Below are positions 53,047 to 62,255 of a stretch of DNA of 64,000 nt, piece by piece. The stretch's first letter is position 1, and each line of letters starts with the position of its first letter. Location: positions 30,197 to 94,196 of the forward strand of contig NZ_LNQB01000061.1 in assembly GCF_001651875.1 (NCBI RefSeq), written 5' to 3'. Origin of the DNA: Sinorhizobium saheli. GTDB taxonomy: Bacteria > Pseudomonadota > Alphaproteobacteria > Rhizobiales > Rhizobiaceae. The position numbers and the translations under genes are program-made. Under the pieces are notes generated by a model, which worked only from the letters and a program-made list of their open reading frames with translations, was not told the origin of the DNA and made no database searches.

Positions 53047-53619
53047 ATGAAAATCCTCCAACTCGCTTTTGCAGGCGCCCTGGCGTTCGCCGCCTTCACG
53101 GGCGGCGCCCTGGCACAGTCAGGCGACAACATCCTCACGATCCAGCTCAAGGACGGCCCTGTCGTCGTCGAGTTGCGGCCGGACATCGCGCCGAAGCATG
53201 TCGAGCGGATCAAGGAACTCGCTGCTGCAGGCGAATACGACAATGTCGCCTTCCATCGCGTCATCAAGGGCTTCATGGCCCAGACCGGCGATGTGCAATA
53301 TGGCGACATGAAGGATGGCTACAAGGCCGAACTTGCGGGAACGGGCGGCTCCTCCAAACCCGACCTGCCGGCCGAGTTCTCCGATGTTCCCTTCGAGCGC
53401 GGCACGCTCGGCATGGCGCGCGCCCAGGATCCCAACAGCGCCAACTCGCAGTTCTTCATCATGTTCGCGCCCGGCGACTTCCTCAACGGGCAGTACACCG
53501 TGGTCGGCAAAGTCGTCGAAGGCATGGAGAATGTCGACAAGATCAAGCTCGGCGACGACGCCAACAACGGCGCCGTCGCAGATCCTGATCGGATGATCAG
53601 CGTCAAGGTCGGCAAGTAA
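53047..53619 (+). CDS. ppiA: periplasmic cyclophilin-type peptidyl-prolyl isomerase
   Basis: The 190-aa protein has a signal peptide (MKILQLAFAGALAFAAFTGG, cleavage after ALA at about residue 23) and the cyclophilin core FHRVIKGFMAQTGDVQYGD and PNSANSQFFIMFAPGDFLNG. It catalyses cis-trans isomerisation of prolyl bonds in exported proteins. It sits 25 bp before its cytoplasmic paralogue. Confidence 0.94.
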   Translation: MKILQLAFAGALAFAAFTGGALAQSGDNILTIQLKDGPVVVELRPDIAPKHVERIKELAAAGEYDNVAFHRVIKGFMAQTGDVQYGDMKDGYKAELAGTGGSSKPDLPAEFSDVPFERGTLGMARAQDPNSANSQFFIMFAPGDFLNGQYTVVGKVVEGMENVDKIKLGDDANNGAVADPDRMISVKVGK

Positions 53620-53644
53620 GACTGAAAACAGAAGGAGAAGCATC

Positions 53645-54154
53645 ATGGCCGAGATCAAGGATCCGGAAAACACGATCATCATGGAAACCACGAAGGGCAG
53701 GGTGGTGATCGAGCTGCTGCCGGACGTGGCTCCGGGCCATGTCGCCCGCATCAAGGAGCTGTCGCGCGAAGGCGCCTATGACGGCGTCGTTTTCCACCGC
53801 GTGATCGAGGACTTCATGGCCCAGACCGGTGACGTGCAATACGGCAAGAGCGGCAGCGAAAGCTTCAACCCGGCGCGCGCCGGCATGGGCGGTTCGTCCA
53901 AGCCCGACCTCAAGGCCGAGTTCTCCGAGGCCGCGCACGTCCGTGGCACCTGCTCGATGGCACGCAGCCAGATGCCGAACTCGGCCAACTCGCAGTTCTT
54001 CATCTGCTTCACCGACGCGCCCTGGCTCAACAAGCAGTACTCCGTCTGGGGCAAGGTCATCGAAGGCATGGAGAATATCGACAAGATCAAGCGCGGCGAG
54101 CCGGTGCGCGATCCTGACTCCATCGTGTCGATGCGGGTTGCCGCAGACGCCTGA
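53645..54154 (+). CDS. ppiB: cytoplasmic cyclophilin-type peptidyl-prolyl isomerase
   Basis: The 169-aa protein lacks a signal peptide and carries FHRVIEDFMAQTGDVQYGK, GMGGSSKPDLKAEFSEAAHV and NSANSQFFICFTDAPWLNK. It is a paralogue of ppiA by its whole core, so the pair is a tandem duplication sorted to two compartments. An AGAAGGAGAAG site precedes ATG 53645. A hairpin follows the stop. Confidence 0.94.
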   Translation: MAEIKDPENTIIMETTKGRVVIELLPDVAPGHVARIKELSREGAYDGVVFHRVIEDFMAQTGDVQYGKSGSESFNPARAGMGGSSKPDLKAEFSEAAHVRGTCSMARSQMPNSANSQFFICFTDAPWLNKQYSVWGKVIEGMENIDKIKRGEPVRDPDSIVSMRVAADA

Positions 54155-54171
54155 TATGCGCTAATGCACAG

Positions 54172-54215
54172 ACCCGCCCCGGACGCGCTCAGAGCCGCCG
54201 GGGCGGGTTTGCTTT
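54172..54215 (+). terminator. terminator between ppiB and queA
   Basis: An 11-bp stem ACCCGCCCCGG/CCGGGGCGGGT with a 15-nt loop is followed by TTGCTTTGTTG. It ends 16 bp before the queA start, so queA probably starts its own transcript or the terminator leaks. Confidence 0.6.
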
Positions 54216-54230
54216 GTTGTGATACGTTCG

Positions 54231-55313
54231 ATGCGCGTAGACCTGTTCGATTTCGACCTGCCGGAAACATCCATTGCGCTGAGGCCCGCGAGCCCGCGCG
54301 ACAGCGCCCGCATGCTCGTCGTCAGGCCGCAAGGCGAGCCGGTCCTCAGCGACCACGGCGTTCTCGACTTGCCTTCGTTCCTGCGACCGGGCGACGCGCT
54401 GATCTTCAACGACACCAAGGTCATCCCGGCGCAGCTCGAGGGCATCCGTCGGCGCGGTGAAGACATAAGCACACCGGTGTCGCTGACGCTGCACATGCGT
54501 GTCGCGCCCGACCGCTGGAAGGCCTTCGCGCGTCCGGCGCGGCGGCTCAAGCCCGGCGACCGGATCGGTTTCGGTCACGGCGGCAATGCCTGCCTTCTCG
54601 GTTCGCTCGACTCCACCGTTGAAGAGAAGGGCGACGCCGGCGAAGTCACGCTTCGCTTCGATCTTTCCGGCCCGGTGCTCGACGAAGCGATCATGGCCGT
54701 CGGCCATGTCCCGCTGCCGCCCTATATTGCCTCCAAGCGCGCCGACGACGCTCGTGATCGAGCGGACTATCAGACGATCTATGCGCGGGAAGAGGGCGCG
54801 GTAGCGGCGCCAACCGCCGGCCTGCATTTTACCGAGCGGCTGTTCGCCAGGCTCGATGAGGCCGGCGTCGAGCGCCACTTCGTGACGCTGCATGTCGGAG
54901 CCGGAACCTTCCTGCCGGTCAAGGCGGACGACACCGACGATCACGTGATGCACGAGGAGATCGGCCATGTGGATGCGGCGACGGCCGAGAAGCTGAACGC
55001 GGTTCGGGCGCGCGGGGGCCGCATCGTCTGCGTCGGCACGACATCGCTGAGGCTGATCGAAAGCGCGGCAACGAAGGAAGGCAAGATACTCCCCTGGTCG
55101 GGGCCGACGGGCATCTTCATCACGCCGGGCCATCGCTTCCGCGCCGTCGACATGCTGATGACGAATTTCCATCTGCCGCGGTCGACATTGTTCATGCTGG
55201 TCTCGGCCTTCGCGGGGCTCGATACGATGCGCGCGGCCTATGCGCATGCCATTGCGACCGGCTACCGCTTCTATTCCTATGGCGATTCAAGCCTGCTGTT
55301 TCGGAAAGACTAG
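54231..55313 (+). CDS. queA: S-adenosylmethionine:tRNA ribosyltransferase-isomerase
   Basis: The 360-aa enzyme transfers the ribosyl moiety of SAM to preQ1 in tRNA, giving epoxyqueuosine. Signatures: [60 protein letters not shown] and [20 protein letters not shown] 54231 is the family start ([11 protein letters not shown]); a GTG four codons upstream is in frame. It abuts tgt with no gap. Confidence 0.95.
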   Translation: MRVDLFDFDLPETSIALRPASPRDSARMLVVRPQGEPVLSDHGVLDLPSFLRPGDALIFNDTKVIPAQLEGIRRRGEDISTPVSLTLHMRVAPDRWKAFARPARRLKPGDRIGFGHGGNACLLGSLDSTVEEKGDAGEVTLRFDLSGPVLDEAIMAVGHVPLPPYIASKRADDARDRADYQTIYAREEGAVAAPTAGLHFTERLFARLDEAGVERHFVTLHVGAGTFLPVKADDTDDHVMHEEIGHVDAATAEKLNAVRARGGRIVCVGTTSLRLIESAATKEGKILPWSGPTGIFITPGHRFRAVDMLMTNFHLPRSTLFMLVSAFAGLDTMRAAYAHAIATGYRFYSYGDSSLLFRKD

Positions 55314-56444
55314 ATGAACGAGACGTTCCAATTCAAGCTCCTGGCGACCGATGGCAAGGCGCGTTGTGGCGAGATTTCGACGCCGCGCGGGATGATCAGG
55401 ACGCCCGCCTTCATGCCGGTCGGGACCGTCGGCACGGTCAAGGCCATGTATCTCGATCAGGTGCGCGAGCTCGGCGCCGACATCATTCTCGGCAATACCT
55501 ATCACCTGATGCTGCGCCCCGGCGCCGAACGCGTGGCACGGCTGGGCGGCCTGCACAACCTCATTCGCTGGCAGGGGCCGATCCTGACGGACAGCGGCGG
55601 TTTCCAGGTGATGTCGCTCTCCGCGCTGCGCAAGCTCGATGAGCGGGGCGTGACCTTCAAGAGCCATGTCGACGGGGCGATCCATCACATGTCGCCCGAA
55701 CGCTCGATAGAGATCCAGGGGCTACTCGACAGCGACATCCAGATGCAGCTCGACGAATGCATCGCGCTGCCGGCCGAGCCCAACGAGATCGAGCGGGCGA
55801 TGGAGATGTCGCTGCGCTGGGCGGAACGCTGCAAGCTCGCCTTCGGCGACCAGCCGGGCAAGGCGATGTTCGGTATCGTACAGGGTGGCGACATTCCGAA
55901 GCTGCGCGAGCGCTCGGCGCTGGTGCTCAAGGAACTGGACCTCAAGGGCTACGCCATCGGCGGCCTCGCGGTCGGCGAGCCGCAGGAGGTCATGCTCGAC
56001 ATGCTTGACGTGACTTGCCCGGCGCTGCCGGCGGAAAAGCCGCGCTACCTGATGGGCGTCGGCACGCCGGACGATATCCTGAAGTCGGTCGCCCACGGCG
56101 TCGACATGTTCGACTGCGTGATGCCGACCCGTTCCGGCCGCCATGGCCTCGCCTTCACCCGCTACGGCCGCATCAACCTGCGCAACGCCCGGCATGCGGA
56201 AGATCTGCGTCCGCTCGACGAGCAATCCTCCTGCCCGGCGACGCGGGATTATTCGCGTGCCTACCTGCACCACCTGATCCGCTCGAATGAATCGCTCGGC
56301 GGCATGCTCCTGAGCTGGAGCAATCTCGCCTATTACCAGGAGTTGATGGCCGACATCCGCAAGGCGATCGAAGAAGGGCGTTTTGCCGATTTCATGGCCG
56401 AGACTATCGAAGGCTGGCAGCGCGGTGATCTCCCGCCGGTGTGA
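55314..56444 (+). CDS. tgt: queuine tRNA-ribosyltransferase
   Basis: The 376-aa enzyme exchanges guanine 34 for preQ1 in GUN-anticodon tRNAs, the step before QueA. Catalytic-type residues are in [13 protein letters not shown] and [12 protein letters not shown]. The zinc-site region reads [20 protein letters not shown], where E. coli has three cysteines; only one is present. Its ATG follows the queA stop directly, so the two are one operon in the order typical for rhizobia. Confidence 0.94.
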   Translation: MNETFQFKLLATDGKARCGEISTPRGMIRTPAFMPVGTVGTVKAMYLDQVRELGADIILGNTYHLMLRPGAERVARLGGLHNLIRWQGPILTDSGGFQVMSLSALRKLDERGVTFKSHVDGAIHHMSPERSIEIQGLLDSDIQMQLDECIALPAEPNEIERAMEMSLRWAERCKLAFGDQPGKAMFGIVQGGDIPKLRERSALVLKELDLKGYAIGGLAVGEPQEVMLDMLDVTCPALPAEKPRYLMGVGTPDDILKSVAHGVDMFDCVMPTRSGRHGLAFTRYGRINLRNARHAEDLRPLDEQSSCPATRDYSRAYLHHLIRSNESLGGMLLSWSNLAYYQELMADIRKAIEEGRFADFMAETIEGWQRGDLPPV

Positions 56445-56469
56445 CGGGAGACGGGAATAAAATGACGGC

Positions 56470-56877
56470 TCAGAGCTCCGGGCCGGGTGCGGTCTGCACC
56501 ATGATGACGCCGTTGACCTTGTAGCTGCCGTCCGGGTCCCGGACGAGATCATAGATCGCCGTCCAGTCCTTGCCGTCCCATCCGGAGATCAGAACCTCCT
56601 GGATCACTTCCTCGCCGACGACCTTTGATCGACCGAAGGCGAAGTGACCGGGCCGATAAAGGTGCTGATAGCTGCGCTTGACCATCTCCAGGAATATCTG
56701 TTTATCCGGAAACTTCGCCCGGATCGCCGGCGAAGCGAAGGAATAGGCCGTATCCGCATCGTCCTCGAGAAAGGCCTCGATCTGGGCACGGATGATGGAC
56801 TTTGCGGTGTCAACGGGTTCATCCGCGAAAGCGGCGCTGGCAAGTGCGACATAGAGTGCGACAGCGACCGCCCTCAC
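56470..56877 (-). CDS. DUF4864 protein, exported
   Basis: The GTG start at 56877 has GGAGG at about 7 bp and gives 135 aa with a signal peptide (VRAVAVALYVALASAAFA, then DEPVD). The mature part reads IRAQIEAFLEDDADTAYSFA, FLEMVKRSYQHLYRPGHFAF and IYDLVRDPDGSYKVNGVIMV, the DUF4864 pattern, probably an NTF2-like fold. The longer upstream frame lacks a ribosome site. Function unknown. Confidence 0.8.
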   Translation of the reverse strand: MRAVAVALYVALASAAFADEPVDTAKSIIRAQIEAFLEDDADTAYSFASPAIRAKFPDKQIFLEMVKRSYQHLYRPGHFAFGRSKVVGEEVIQEVLISGWDGKDWTAIYDLVRDPDGSYKVNGVIMVQTAPGPEL

Positions 56878-57099
56878 GTCCGGGCCTCCATCGGGACTAC
56901 TTTCGCAAGGATAGCCCTGCCGATTGCCCTGATAAGCGCAACTTTGCCCCGAAAGCGGCACGTTTCAAGCAACGAGCGCTCAGATGCTTAATGATTTCAA
57001 GGCAATCTCTGAATTTCTTGATTATCTAATGCAGCAATCATAATTGCGTGATTGTGCCGATAGAGGCGAAGCGGAGGGTTTTCGGTCCCGCCGGCGATG

Positions 57100-57984
57100 T
57101 CATCCGCTGCCGGGAACCATCCTTCGCGCGCCACGGCGGGCGCCGCAACACGCCGTGAAGCTCTTGCCCGAACCACAGGGGCACGGATCCTTGCTCCTGC
57201 GCTGCAGGCGACCGATCAGCGGCAGCATGATCGCGGAGGGCATCAGCGTCGCCAGGAGAATCGTCAGCTTGGAAGCGACCCCCGGTATGACGAGACGGCG
57301 GCCCGATTTGAAACCGCGCCACGCCTTTTCGGCGACATAAGCGGCATCCAGCTTCGGCAGGACCTTGAAGAGGGCGGCGCGATTGGCGCCAGAGGTCGCG
57401 AGGAACTCCGTCGATACCGGTCCCGGAGCGACGCAGGTGACAGTCACTCCGGTGCGGCGCAGTTCCTGGTGCAGGGCCGCCGAAAAGGAGCGCACGAAAC
57501 CCTTGCTGGCATAATAGAGCGCCATGTAGGGGCCGGGGGTGAAGCTGGCGACGGAGCCGAGATTGATCACGCCGCCGCGGCCGCGCGCGACCATTCCCGG
57601 CAGAAGGCGCAGCGTGAGATCGGTCAGAGCGCGGATGTTCAGATCGACGATGCCAAGCTGGTCCCCGAGCGGCAGCAGCGTTGCGCCGCCGCGCATGCCG
57701 TAACCGGCGCTGTTGACCAGCACCTCGCAGTATAGGCCGCTTGCGGACAGGAAATCCTCGAGGCGGCTCCCCGCATCCCGGGCCAACAGATCCAACGCAA
57801 CCGTGAACGCCTCACCGCCCGCCTTCCCGATGTCGGCAGCCGCCGCGGCGAGATCCTCGGCGGAACGCGCCACCAGCACGACCACGGCACCGTCCCTCGC
57901 GGCGACTTCAGCGATCGCTTTCCCGATGCCGCGGGACGCGCCCACGACGACCACGGAAGGCCGGGCCCCGCCGCGCAGCGTCAT
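57100..57984 (-). CDS. short-chain dehydrogenase with C-terminal SEC-C zinc motif
   Basis: The 294-aa protein has the classical SDR core: VVVVGASRGIGKAIAEVAAR (cofactor loop), LVNSAGYGMRGG, the catalytic Ser in INLGSVASF and the YYASK motif (Tyr and Lys). A hydrophobic stretch (LTILLATLMPSAIMLPLIG) then leads to DPCPCGSGKSFTACCG, a complete SEC-C zinc motif as found on SecA. It overlaps the upstream acyltransferase-like gene by 4 bp (ATGA), so both are translated together. The SEC-C tail may mediate protein contact; substrates unknown. Confidence 0.85.
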   Translation of the reverse strand: MTLRGGARPSVVVVGASRGIGKAIAEVAARDGAVVVLVARSAEDLAAAAADIGKAGGEAFTVALDLLARDAGSRLEDFLSASGLYCEVLVNSAGYGMRGGATLLPLGDQLGIVDLNIRALTDLTLRLLPGMVARGRGGVINLGSVASFTPGPYMALYYASKGFVRSFSAALHQELRRTGVTVTCVAPGPVSTEFLATSGANRAALFKVLPKLDAAYVAEKAWRGFKSGRRLVIPGVASKLTILLATLMPSAIMLPLIGRLQRRSKDPCPCGSGKSFTACCGARRGARRMVPGSG

Positions 57985-58766
57985 GGCCTTGCTCCCGAAA
58001 CAGCAGCTGCGGGAACAAGCCTGTCGTCCGCAAGACCCTGCACCTCCGCGGTGACTTCGCCGTTCAAGATCTGCTCGAACCGCTCCAGTGCGCGTGCGAC
58101 ATTGGCGCCGTCCATGACCCGGTGATCGTAAAGGATGCGGACGGTAACCGAACCATTCTCGTCGATCGGGCCGTAGTTGAGGAGGGTGGTCAGGGGGGTG
58201 AGAGGATTGAGCGATTCCGCGCCGAGCCCGGAATAGACCGAAAGCTGGAAGGTGCCGAAATGCCGCGCCCGCTGCCGGCCGATGTTCAGCCCGAGCCACA
58301 TGAGCAGCCATCTGATCGGCGCGGGAAGGCGGGCAATCTTAAGGGCACGCCGGAACTCCTTGACCTCGAGCAGGGGCCGTGTCCGCGCCGCCCGGATCGA
58401 CGATGTCAGCTCCGCAATCGAACGGCGCTCGGGCTCTTTGATGGGACTCAACAGCACCACGCGCTCGCCCTCATGCTCACGCTCGTAGGCGATCGACGCG
58501 ACGCTTCCGGGATATTCGTAGAGCTGCGGTCTCGGCAACTTCACATAGGCGCGTCTGAGCTCGGGGGTCTCGAGCGCGAGCAGCGCGTATCCCTTCAAAA
58601 AGAGTGCGGTCCAGGAGGGTCTGGTCTGCTGCGCCATTCTCGCCTTGAGGAGCGGCCCGAGATCCATCCGCCGCTGAACGGTGACCCGCGGAACGCGGAT
58701 CGAGAACCTCATGAGATCTCCGACGAGGCGCCTTGGCGCCGAAAGCTTGAGGGCTCGGCCTCGCAT
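57981..58766 (-). CDS. stand-alone E2-type acyltransferase catalytic domain protein
   Basis: The 261-aa protein resembles the catalytic core of 2-oxo acid dehydrogenase E2 subunits: the final ILYDHRVMDGANVARALERF carries the HxxxDG active-site motif, with FGTFQLSVYSGLGAESLNPL before it. There is no lipoyl or peripheral-binding domain, so it is not a normal complex subunit. It may use acyl-CoA like the related trimeric acetyltransferases. It is the first gene of a two-gene unit with the SDR-SEC-C protein. Confidence 0.7.
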   Translation of the reverse strand: MRGRALKLSAPRRLVGDLMRFSIRVPRVTVQRRMDLGPLLKARMAQQTRPSWTALFLKGYALLALETPELRRAYVKLPRPQLYEYPGSVASIAYEREHEGERVVLLSPIKEPERRSIAELTSSIRAARTRPLLEVKEFRRALKIARLPAPIRWLLMWLGLNIGRQRARHFGTFQLSVYSGLGAESLNPLTPLTTLLNYGPIDENGSVTVRILYDHRVMDGANVARALERFEQILNGEVTAEVQGLADDRLVPAAAVSGARP

Positions 58767-58895
58767 TATGCCACCTCCAGGTTCAGGACCTGCTGCACGT
58801 TTCCTTCAATCTCTCCTTTAAAGATAACCTGCGGCTATTCAAAGTGCTGCGGAGTCGCCTGCGCATCGGAAGCGCGGCCGTCTGACGGATGCGCG

Positions 58896-59483
58896 TCAGT
58901 AAATGTAAGGAATGATTCGCTTGGTTCTCTCCATGTAATCGCGATACTGGGAGCCGAACATTTCCAGCATCATCCGCTCCTCCTCGTCCACCCTTAGAAG
59001 GAAGAGGACGGCAAAGCCGATCAGGCCCGCCAGTCCCGCAACCCAGTTCGACAACAGAAACGCCTGGCCGACGCCCATGAGCATGAAGGACGTATACATG
59101 GGATGGCGAACGAGCGCGTAGGGGCCGCCCCGAATCAGCTCATGCTTGTCGCGAATCTCCAATGTGATGGACCAATTGCGGCCAAGCTCCTTGTGGGTTC
59201 TGCGAAACACCCACATCGCCAGGAGGAAAGTAAGCGCCCCGATGGCTACCGCCCAGGCGCGGGCCGGGTAGTCGGCCGCTTCCGGTATGCCGGTCGCGAC
59301 GTAAAAGCCGGGAATGATCGCAAGGCCGAGGAGGGCGGCGCCAAGCCCGACAATCTCGGAGCGCGAGCGGCGGTGGCTGACGACACGCACCCGTTTCGCC
59401 CGGCGTTCATACGGCCGTCGGATGAAGTACCAGGCGACGATCCCGAGGACCCAGGCGATCTCGCCAATGGAGGATACCGACAT
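58896..59483 (-). CDS. isoprenylcysteine carboxyl methyltransferase-like membrane protein
   Basis: The 195-aa protein has about five hydrophobic helices. The C-terminal catalytic part has GRNWSITLEIRDKHELIRGG, GPYALVRHPMYTSFML and RVDEEERMMLEMFGSQYRDY, the ICMT/PEMT signature that binds S-adenosylmethionine at a membrane. Bacterial members lack prenylated protein targets, and their substrate is usually unknown. ATG 59483 opens the first helix directly. Confidence 0.82.
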   Translation of the reverse strand: MSVSSIGEIAWVLGIVAWYFIRRPYERRAKRVRVVSHRRSRSEIVGLGAALLGLAIIPGFYVATGIPEAADYPARAWAVAIGALTFLLAMWVFRRTHKELGRNWSITLEIRDKHELIRGGPYALVRHPMYTSFMLMGVGQAFLLSNWVAGLAGLIGFAVLFLLRVDEEERMMLEMFGSQYRDYMERTKRIIPYIY

Positions 59484-59626
59484 GTTTAGTTCCCAAGTCC
59501 TTTACCATCCACGACCGCGGTCATTCGCATCGAAGATGGAGGGGAAACCCACTTCAGCCGATGTCTCGAAGCACGATGTCGTTTGATCGATTCGGTCTAG
59601 GCGGCGAGCCGGATAACCGACCGCTC

Positions 59627-60211
59627 TCACCCGCCGTTCATCTCCCGAAGCCTTGTAACGAATTCTTGCGGCCTGAGCCAGATACTCGGGGTCTTGTATC
59701 CCATGGAGCGCGCGATGTCCGCCACGAAGGCATTGCAGTTGTACATCGACGCATGCCAGAAGCGCGACTTCTCCTTCAGTTTCCGGATGAAGGCCACGAC
59801 CTGCCGATATTCCGCCTCCGTCAGCATGACGCGCCAGCTTGCGGAGCGATATTCTTCCTCGAGGTCGCCGTCGCTCGCGCCGGTCTCGGCCGGGACCGGC
59901 ACGAAATGGCCAAGGACGTAGGGCGTTGGATCGAGGGTTGCCGGAGCGAGCCCGGCGACCTCGCGTTCGACGACCGCGCCAGCCTTGTTCGTACGCCCGA
60001 AGATCACGTAGGTGTGGCCATAGCTGAGCGCATAGCGGGAACGAAATTCGATGAAATACCCTTGCTCTCGCGTTTGCGACGCCAATTTAGCCGGCCCGTG
60101 CGGGCTGGTCGACACGTAAGCGGGTAGGGGGGCTTTATCTTGCGTCTGGCATGCTGCTGCCGCGGATGCGAGCAAGACGACAAGCGATATACGGGCTCGT
60201 ACAAGCGTCAT
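59627..60211 (-). CDS. lipoprotein with permuted papain-like motifs, 194 aa
   Basis: The N-terminus is a lipoprotein signal (ARISLVVLLASAAAAC, lipobox AAAC at residue 21). The mature part has SYGHTYVIFGR (His) and, some 95 residues later, MYNCNAFVADIARSMGY (Cys), the His-then-Cys order of permuted NlpC/P60-LRAT-type cysteine peptidases. It may thus act on envelope peptides or lipids, which is inference from two motifs. No operon partner is evident. Confidence 0.65.
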   Translation of the reverse strand: MTLVRARISLVVLLASAAAACQTQDKAPLPAYVSTSPHGPAKLASQTREQGYFIEFRSRYALSYGHTYVIFGRTNKAGAVVEREVAGLAPATLDPTPYVLGHFVPVPAETGASDGDLEEEYRSASWRVMLTEAEYRQVVAFIRKLKEKSRFWHASMYNCNAFVADIARSMGYKTPSIWLRPQEFVTRLREMNGG

Positions 60212-60323
60212 CTTATTACTTCAGCTCTGTTTTGCCGAGTTCTGAAAGTCAGACTTCGGGCCGGCCTCGGGAGCTATAGGCGTCCCTGCGCCGTCAATCT
60301 CGCGGCCGATCCAGCCTTGAAAC

Positions 60324-60352
60324 GTGCCGTGGGGGGAGAACCCCCACGGCAC
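60324..60352 (-). terminator. strong hairpin after the 46-aa lipoprotein
   Basis: A 12-bp perfect stem GTGCCGTGGGGG/CCCCCACGGCAC with a 5-nt loop, 12 bp past the stop of the small lipoprotein; the minus strand continues GTTTC. Likely the 3' end of that transcript. Confidence 0.6.
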
Positions 60353-60363
60353 AAAGTCACCTG

Positions 60364-60504
60364 TTACTTATAAACCGGCGCAGGCTCTGCTGCTACTGGC
60401 TCTGCAGGCGGCGGGGCCTTGCCTTTGCCCTTGCCGATCGTATCGCACGCGGTGAGACCGGCAATCGAAAGCAACGCAATCATCACGACTAGAATTCTGC
60501 TCAT
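60364..60504 (-). CDS. small lipoprotein, 46 aa
   Basis: ATG 60504 has AAGGA at 8 bp. The peptide is MSRILVVMIALLSIAGLTAC followed by DTIGKGKGK and a Pro/Ala/Glu-rich end. LTAC is a clear lipobox (Cys20), so the mature lipoprotein has only 27 residues. Similar tiny lipoproteins occur in rhizobia; function unknown. A hairpin follows. Confidence 0.75.
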   Translation of the reverse strand: MSRILVVMIALLSIAGLTACDTIGKGKGKAPPPAEPVAAEPAPVYK

Positions 60505-60693
60505 CAAGAAGTCCTTTCCTCAATATTCGGAATGGGTTATCGAAGGCAACACTCCAAGTAATAGTGGCGATTTGCGCCCGGGCCTAGTGCAGAAAGGACA
60601 CACTTGATATCCGCTTTATGGTTACCGGGTTATCAACCGCGCCTGAAAACACAAGGCTTAGTTATTTATACCGAAAAATTAGGGGAAACACCA

Positions 60694-61275
60694 TCAGATC
60701 AGCAGCACAGAGGTCCCCACGGGGACACGGCTGTAGAGATCGACGATGTCTTCGTTCGTCAGGCGCACGCATCCGCTCGATACCGCCTGGCCGATTGTCC
60801 AGGGTTCGTTCGTTCCGTGCAAGCGGAACATAGTGTCGTTTCCGCCGCGGTAAAGGTAGAGGGCGGCCGCTCCCAGCGGATTATGAAGCCCGCCGTCGAC
60901 CCCGCCTGCATACTGCGCGAGCCATGGCTTGCGCCGAATCATGTTCGACGTAGGTGTCCAGGACGGCCACTCCGCCTTGCGGCCGATCTTCGCCCTTCCC
61001 TTGAGCGTAAGCCCTTGTTCGCCGACGCCGATTCCGTACCGAAGCGCTGAACCGCCGTTCTGAACGAGATAGAGATATCGCTGCTCAGTATCGACGACGA
61101 TCGTCCCCGGTGGCTCGCCGCCATTATAGGCCACTTCCTGTCGCCGGAACTGCGGGGCTATACGCGTTCTGGCTTCGCGAGGGCTCCTTGCCGGTTGCCA
61201 CGAGCTACATCCAGAGGCCAAGAGAGCCAGACCGCCCACCAAGAGGGCCCGGCGCGCAATACGGTCGTTCTCCAT
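60694..61275 (-). CDS. L,D-transpeptidase (YkuD) lipoprotein
   Basis: The 193-aa protein starts at ATG 61275 (AGGTGAGA upstream) with a lipoprotein signal ending LLASGC (Cys23). The YkuD domain has TIVVDTEQRYLYLVQNGGSA, the conserved His in RLHGTNEPWTIGQ and the active Cys in SSGCVRLTNEDIVDLY. It forms 3-3 cross-links in peptidoglycan or attaches outer-membrane proteins to it; rhizobia use many such enzymes. The frame extends further upstream, but without a signal at its start. Confidence 0.9.
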   Translation of the reverse strand: MENDRIARRALLVGGLALLASGCSSWQPARSPREARTRIAPQFRRQEVAYNGGEPPGTIVVDTEQRYLYLVQNGGSALRYGIGVGEQGLTLKGRAKIGRKAEWPSWTPTSNMIRRKPWLAQYAGGVDGGLHNPLGAAALYLYRGGNDTMFRLHGTNEPWTIGQAVSSGCVRLTNEDIVDLYSRVPVGTSVLLI

Positions 61276-61499
61276 TCTCACCTGCTGAGCTAATTGTGAG
61301 TCCCTACCGGAATCGTGTTTAACACCCAAGCGCGCGCCGGCCAAGTCTTGCCGGGCCTGTCCCGCTGGTGCGGGCGAGCGCGCCCGGTGCCAGATTGTGT
61401 CGTTCCGGGACGAAGCCGATCGGCCGCGGGGAACGAAATCGCTTGCGACAATCATCCCCGTCTGCTCGACTGGGCTGGGGCAGGGAGGAAGGAGACACG

Positions 61500-62255
61500 A
61501 TGAAGCTCGGCTTCGAAGGGAAAGTCGCGATCGTCACCGGAGGCGGTTCCGGAATAGGCGCGGCCATTTCCCGGCAACTCGGCGGCGAGGGCGCCGAAAT
61601 CGTCGTCGCCGACCTCGACGCCAATGCAGCTCAGAGCGTGGCGGCCGAGATTCGCGCGAACGGGGGAAATGCCCGCGACTACTGCGTCGATGTTGCCGAT
61701 GCCGCCGCCGTCGCGGAACTGGTCGCGTTCGCCACCCGCGAGTGCGGCGGCTTGCACCTTGCGGTCAACAATGCGGGGATCGAAGGGCCGCGAAGAGCGA
61801 CGGCGGACTATCCGCTCGAACAGTGGCACAGGCTGATCGACGTCAACCTCAACGGCGTCTTCTACTGCATGAAACACGAGATCACCGCCATGCTGAAAAG
61901 CGGCGGCGGCGCCATCGTCAACATGTCGTCGATTCTCGGGTCTGTCGGCTTGCCGACCGCTTCGGCCTACACGGCGACCAAGCATGCCGTCGTCGGACTG
62001 ACGAAGGCGGCTGCAATCGAATATGCAAGGCTCGGTGTCCGCATCAATGCCGTCGGGCCGGGCTGGATCGAAACACCGCTTCTGTCGGAACATTCAGAAC
62101 TCGCGACCAGCCGACGCCTGGAGTCGCTTCAACCGATGGGCCGGCGCGGGAGACCGGAAGAGGTCGCGGCCCTCGTGTGCTTCCTTCTGTCCGAGCAGGC
62201 GAGCTTCATCACCGGCAGCTATCACGCGGTCGACGGCGCCTATACCGCGCATTGA
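61500..62255 (+). CDS. short-chain dehydrogenase/reductase
   Basis: The 251-aa classical SDR has the cofactor loop VTGGGSGIGAAISRQLGG, VADLDANAAQ, VNNAGIEGP, catalytic Ser in NMSSILGSVG and the YTATKHA Tyr/Lys. The Asp after the second strand suggests preference for NAD(H). ATG 61500 follows GGAGGAAGGAG; the upstream in-frame extension is not family-like. Substrate unknown. Its 3' end overlaps the convergent MFS remnant by 16 bp. Confidence 0.9.
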   Translation: MKLGFEGKVAIVTGGGSGIGAAISRQLGGEGAEIVVADLDANAAQSVAAEIRANGGNARDYCVDVADAAAVAELVAFATRECGGLHLAVNNAGIEGPRRATADYPLEQWHRLIDVNLNGVFYCMKHEITAMLKSGGGAIVNMSSILGSVGLPTASAYTATKHAVVGLTKAAAIEYARLGVRINAVGPGWIETPLLSEHSELATSRRLESLQPMGRRGRPEEVAALVCFLLSEQASFITGSYHAVDGAYTAH

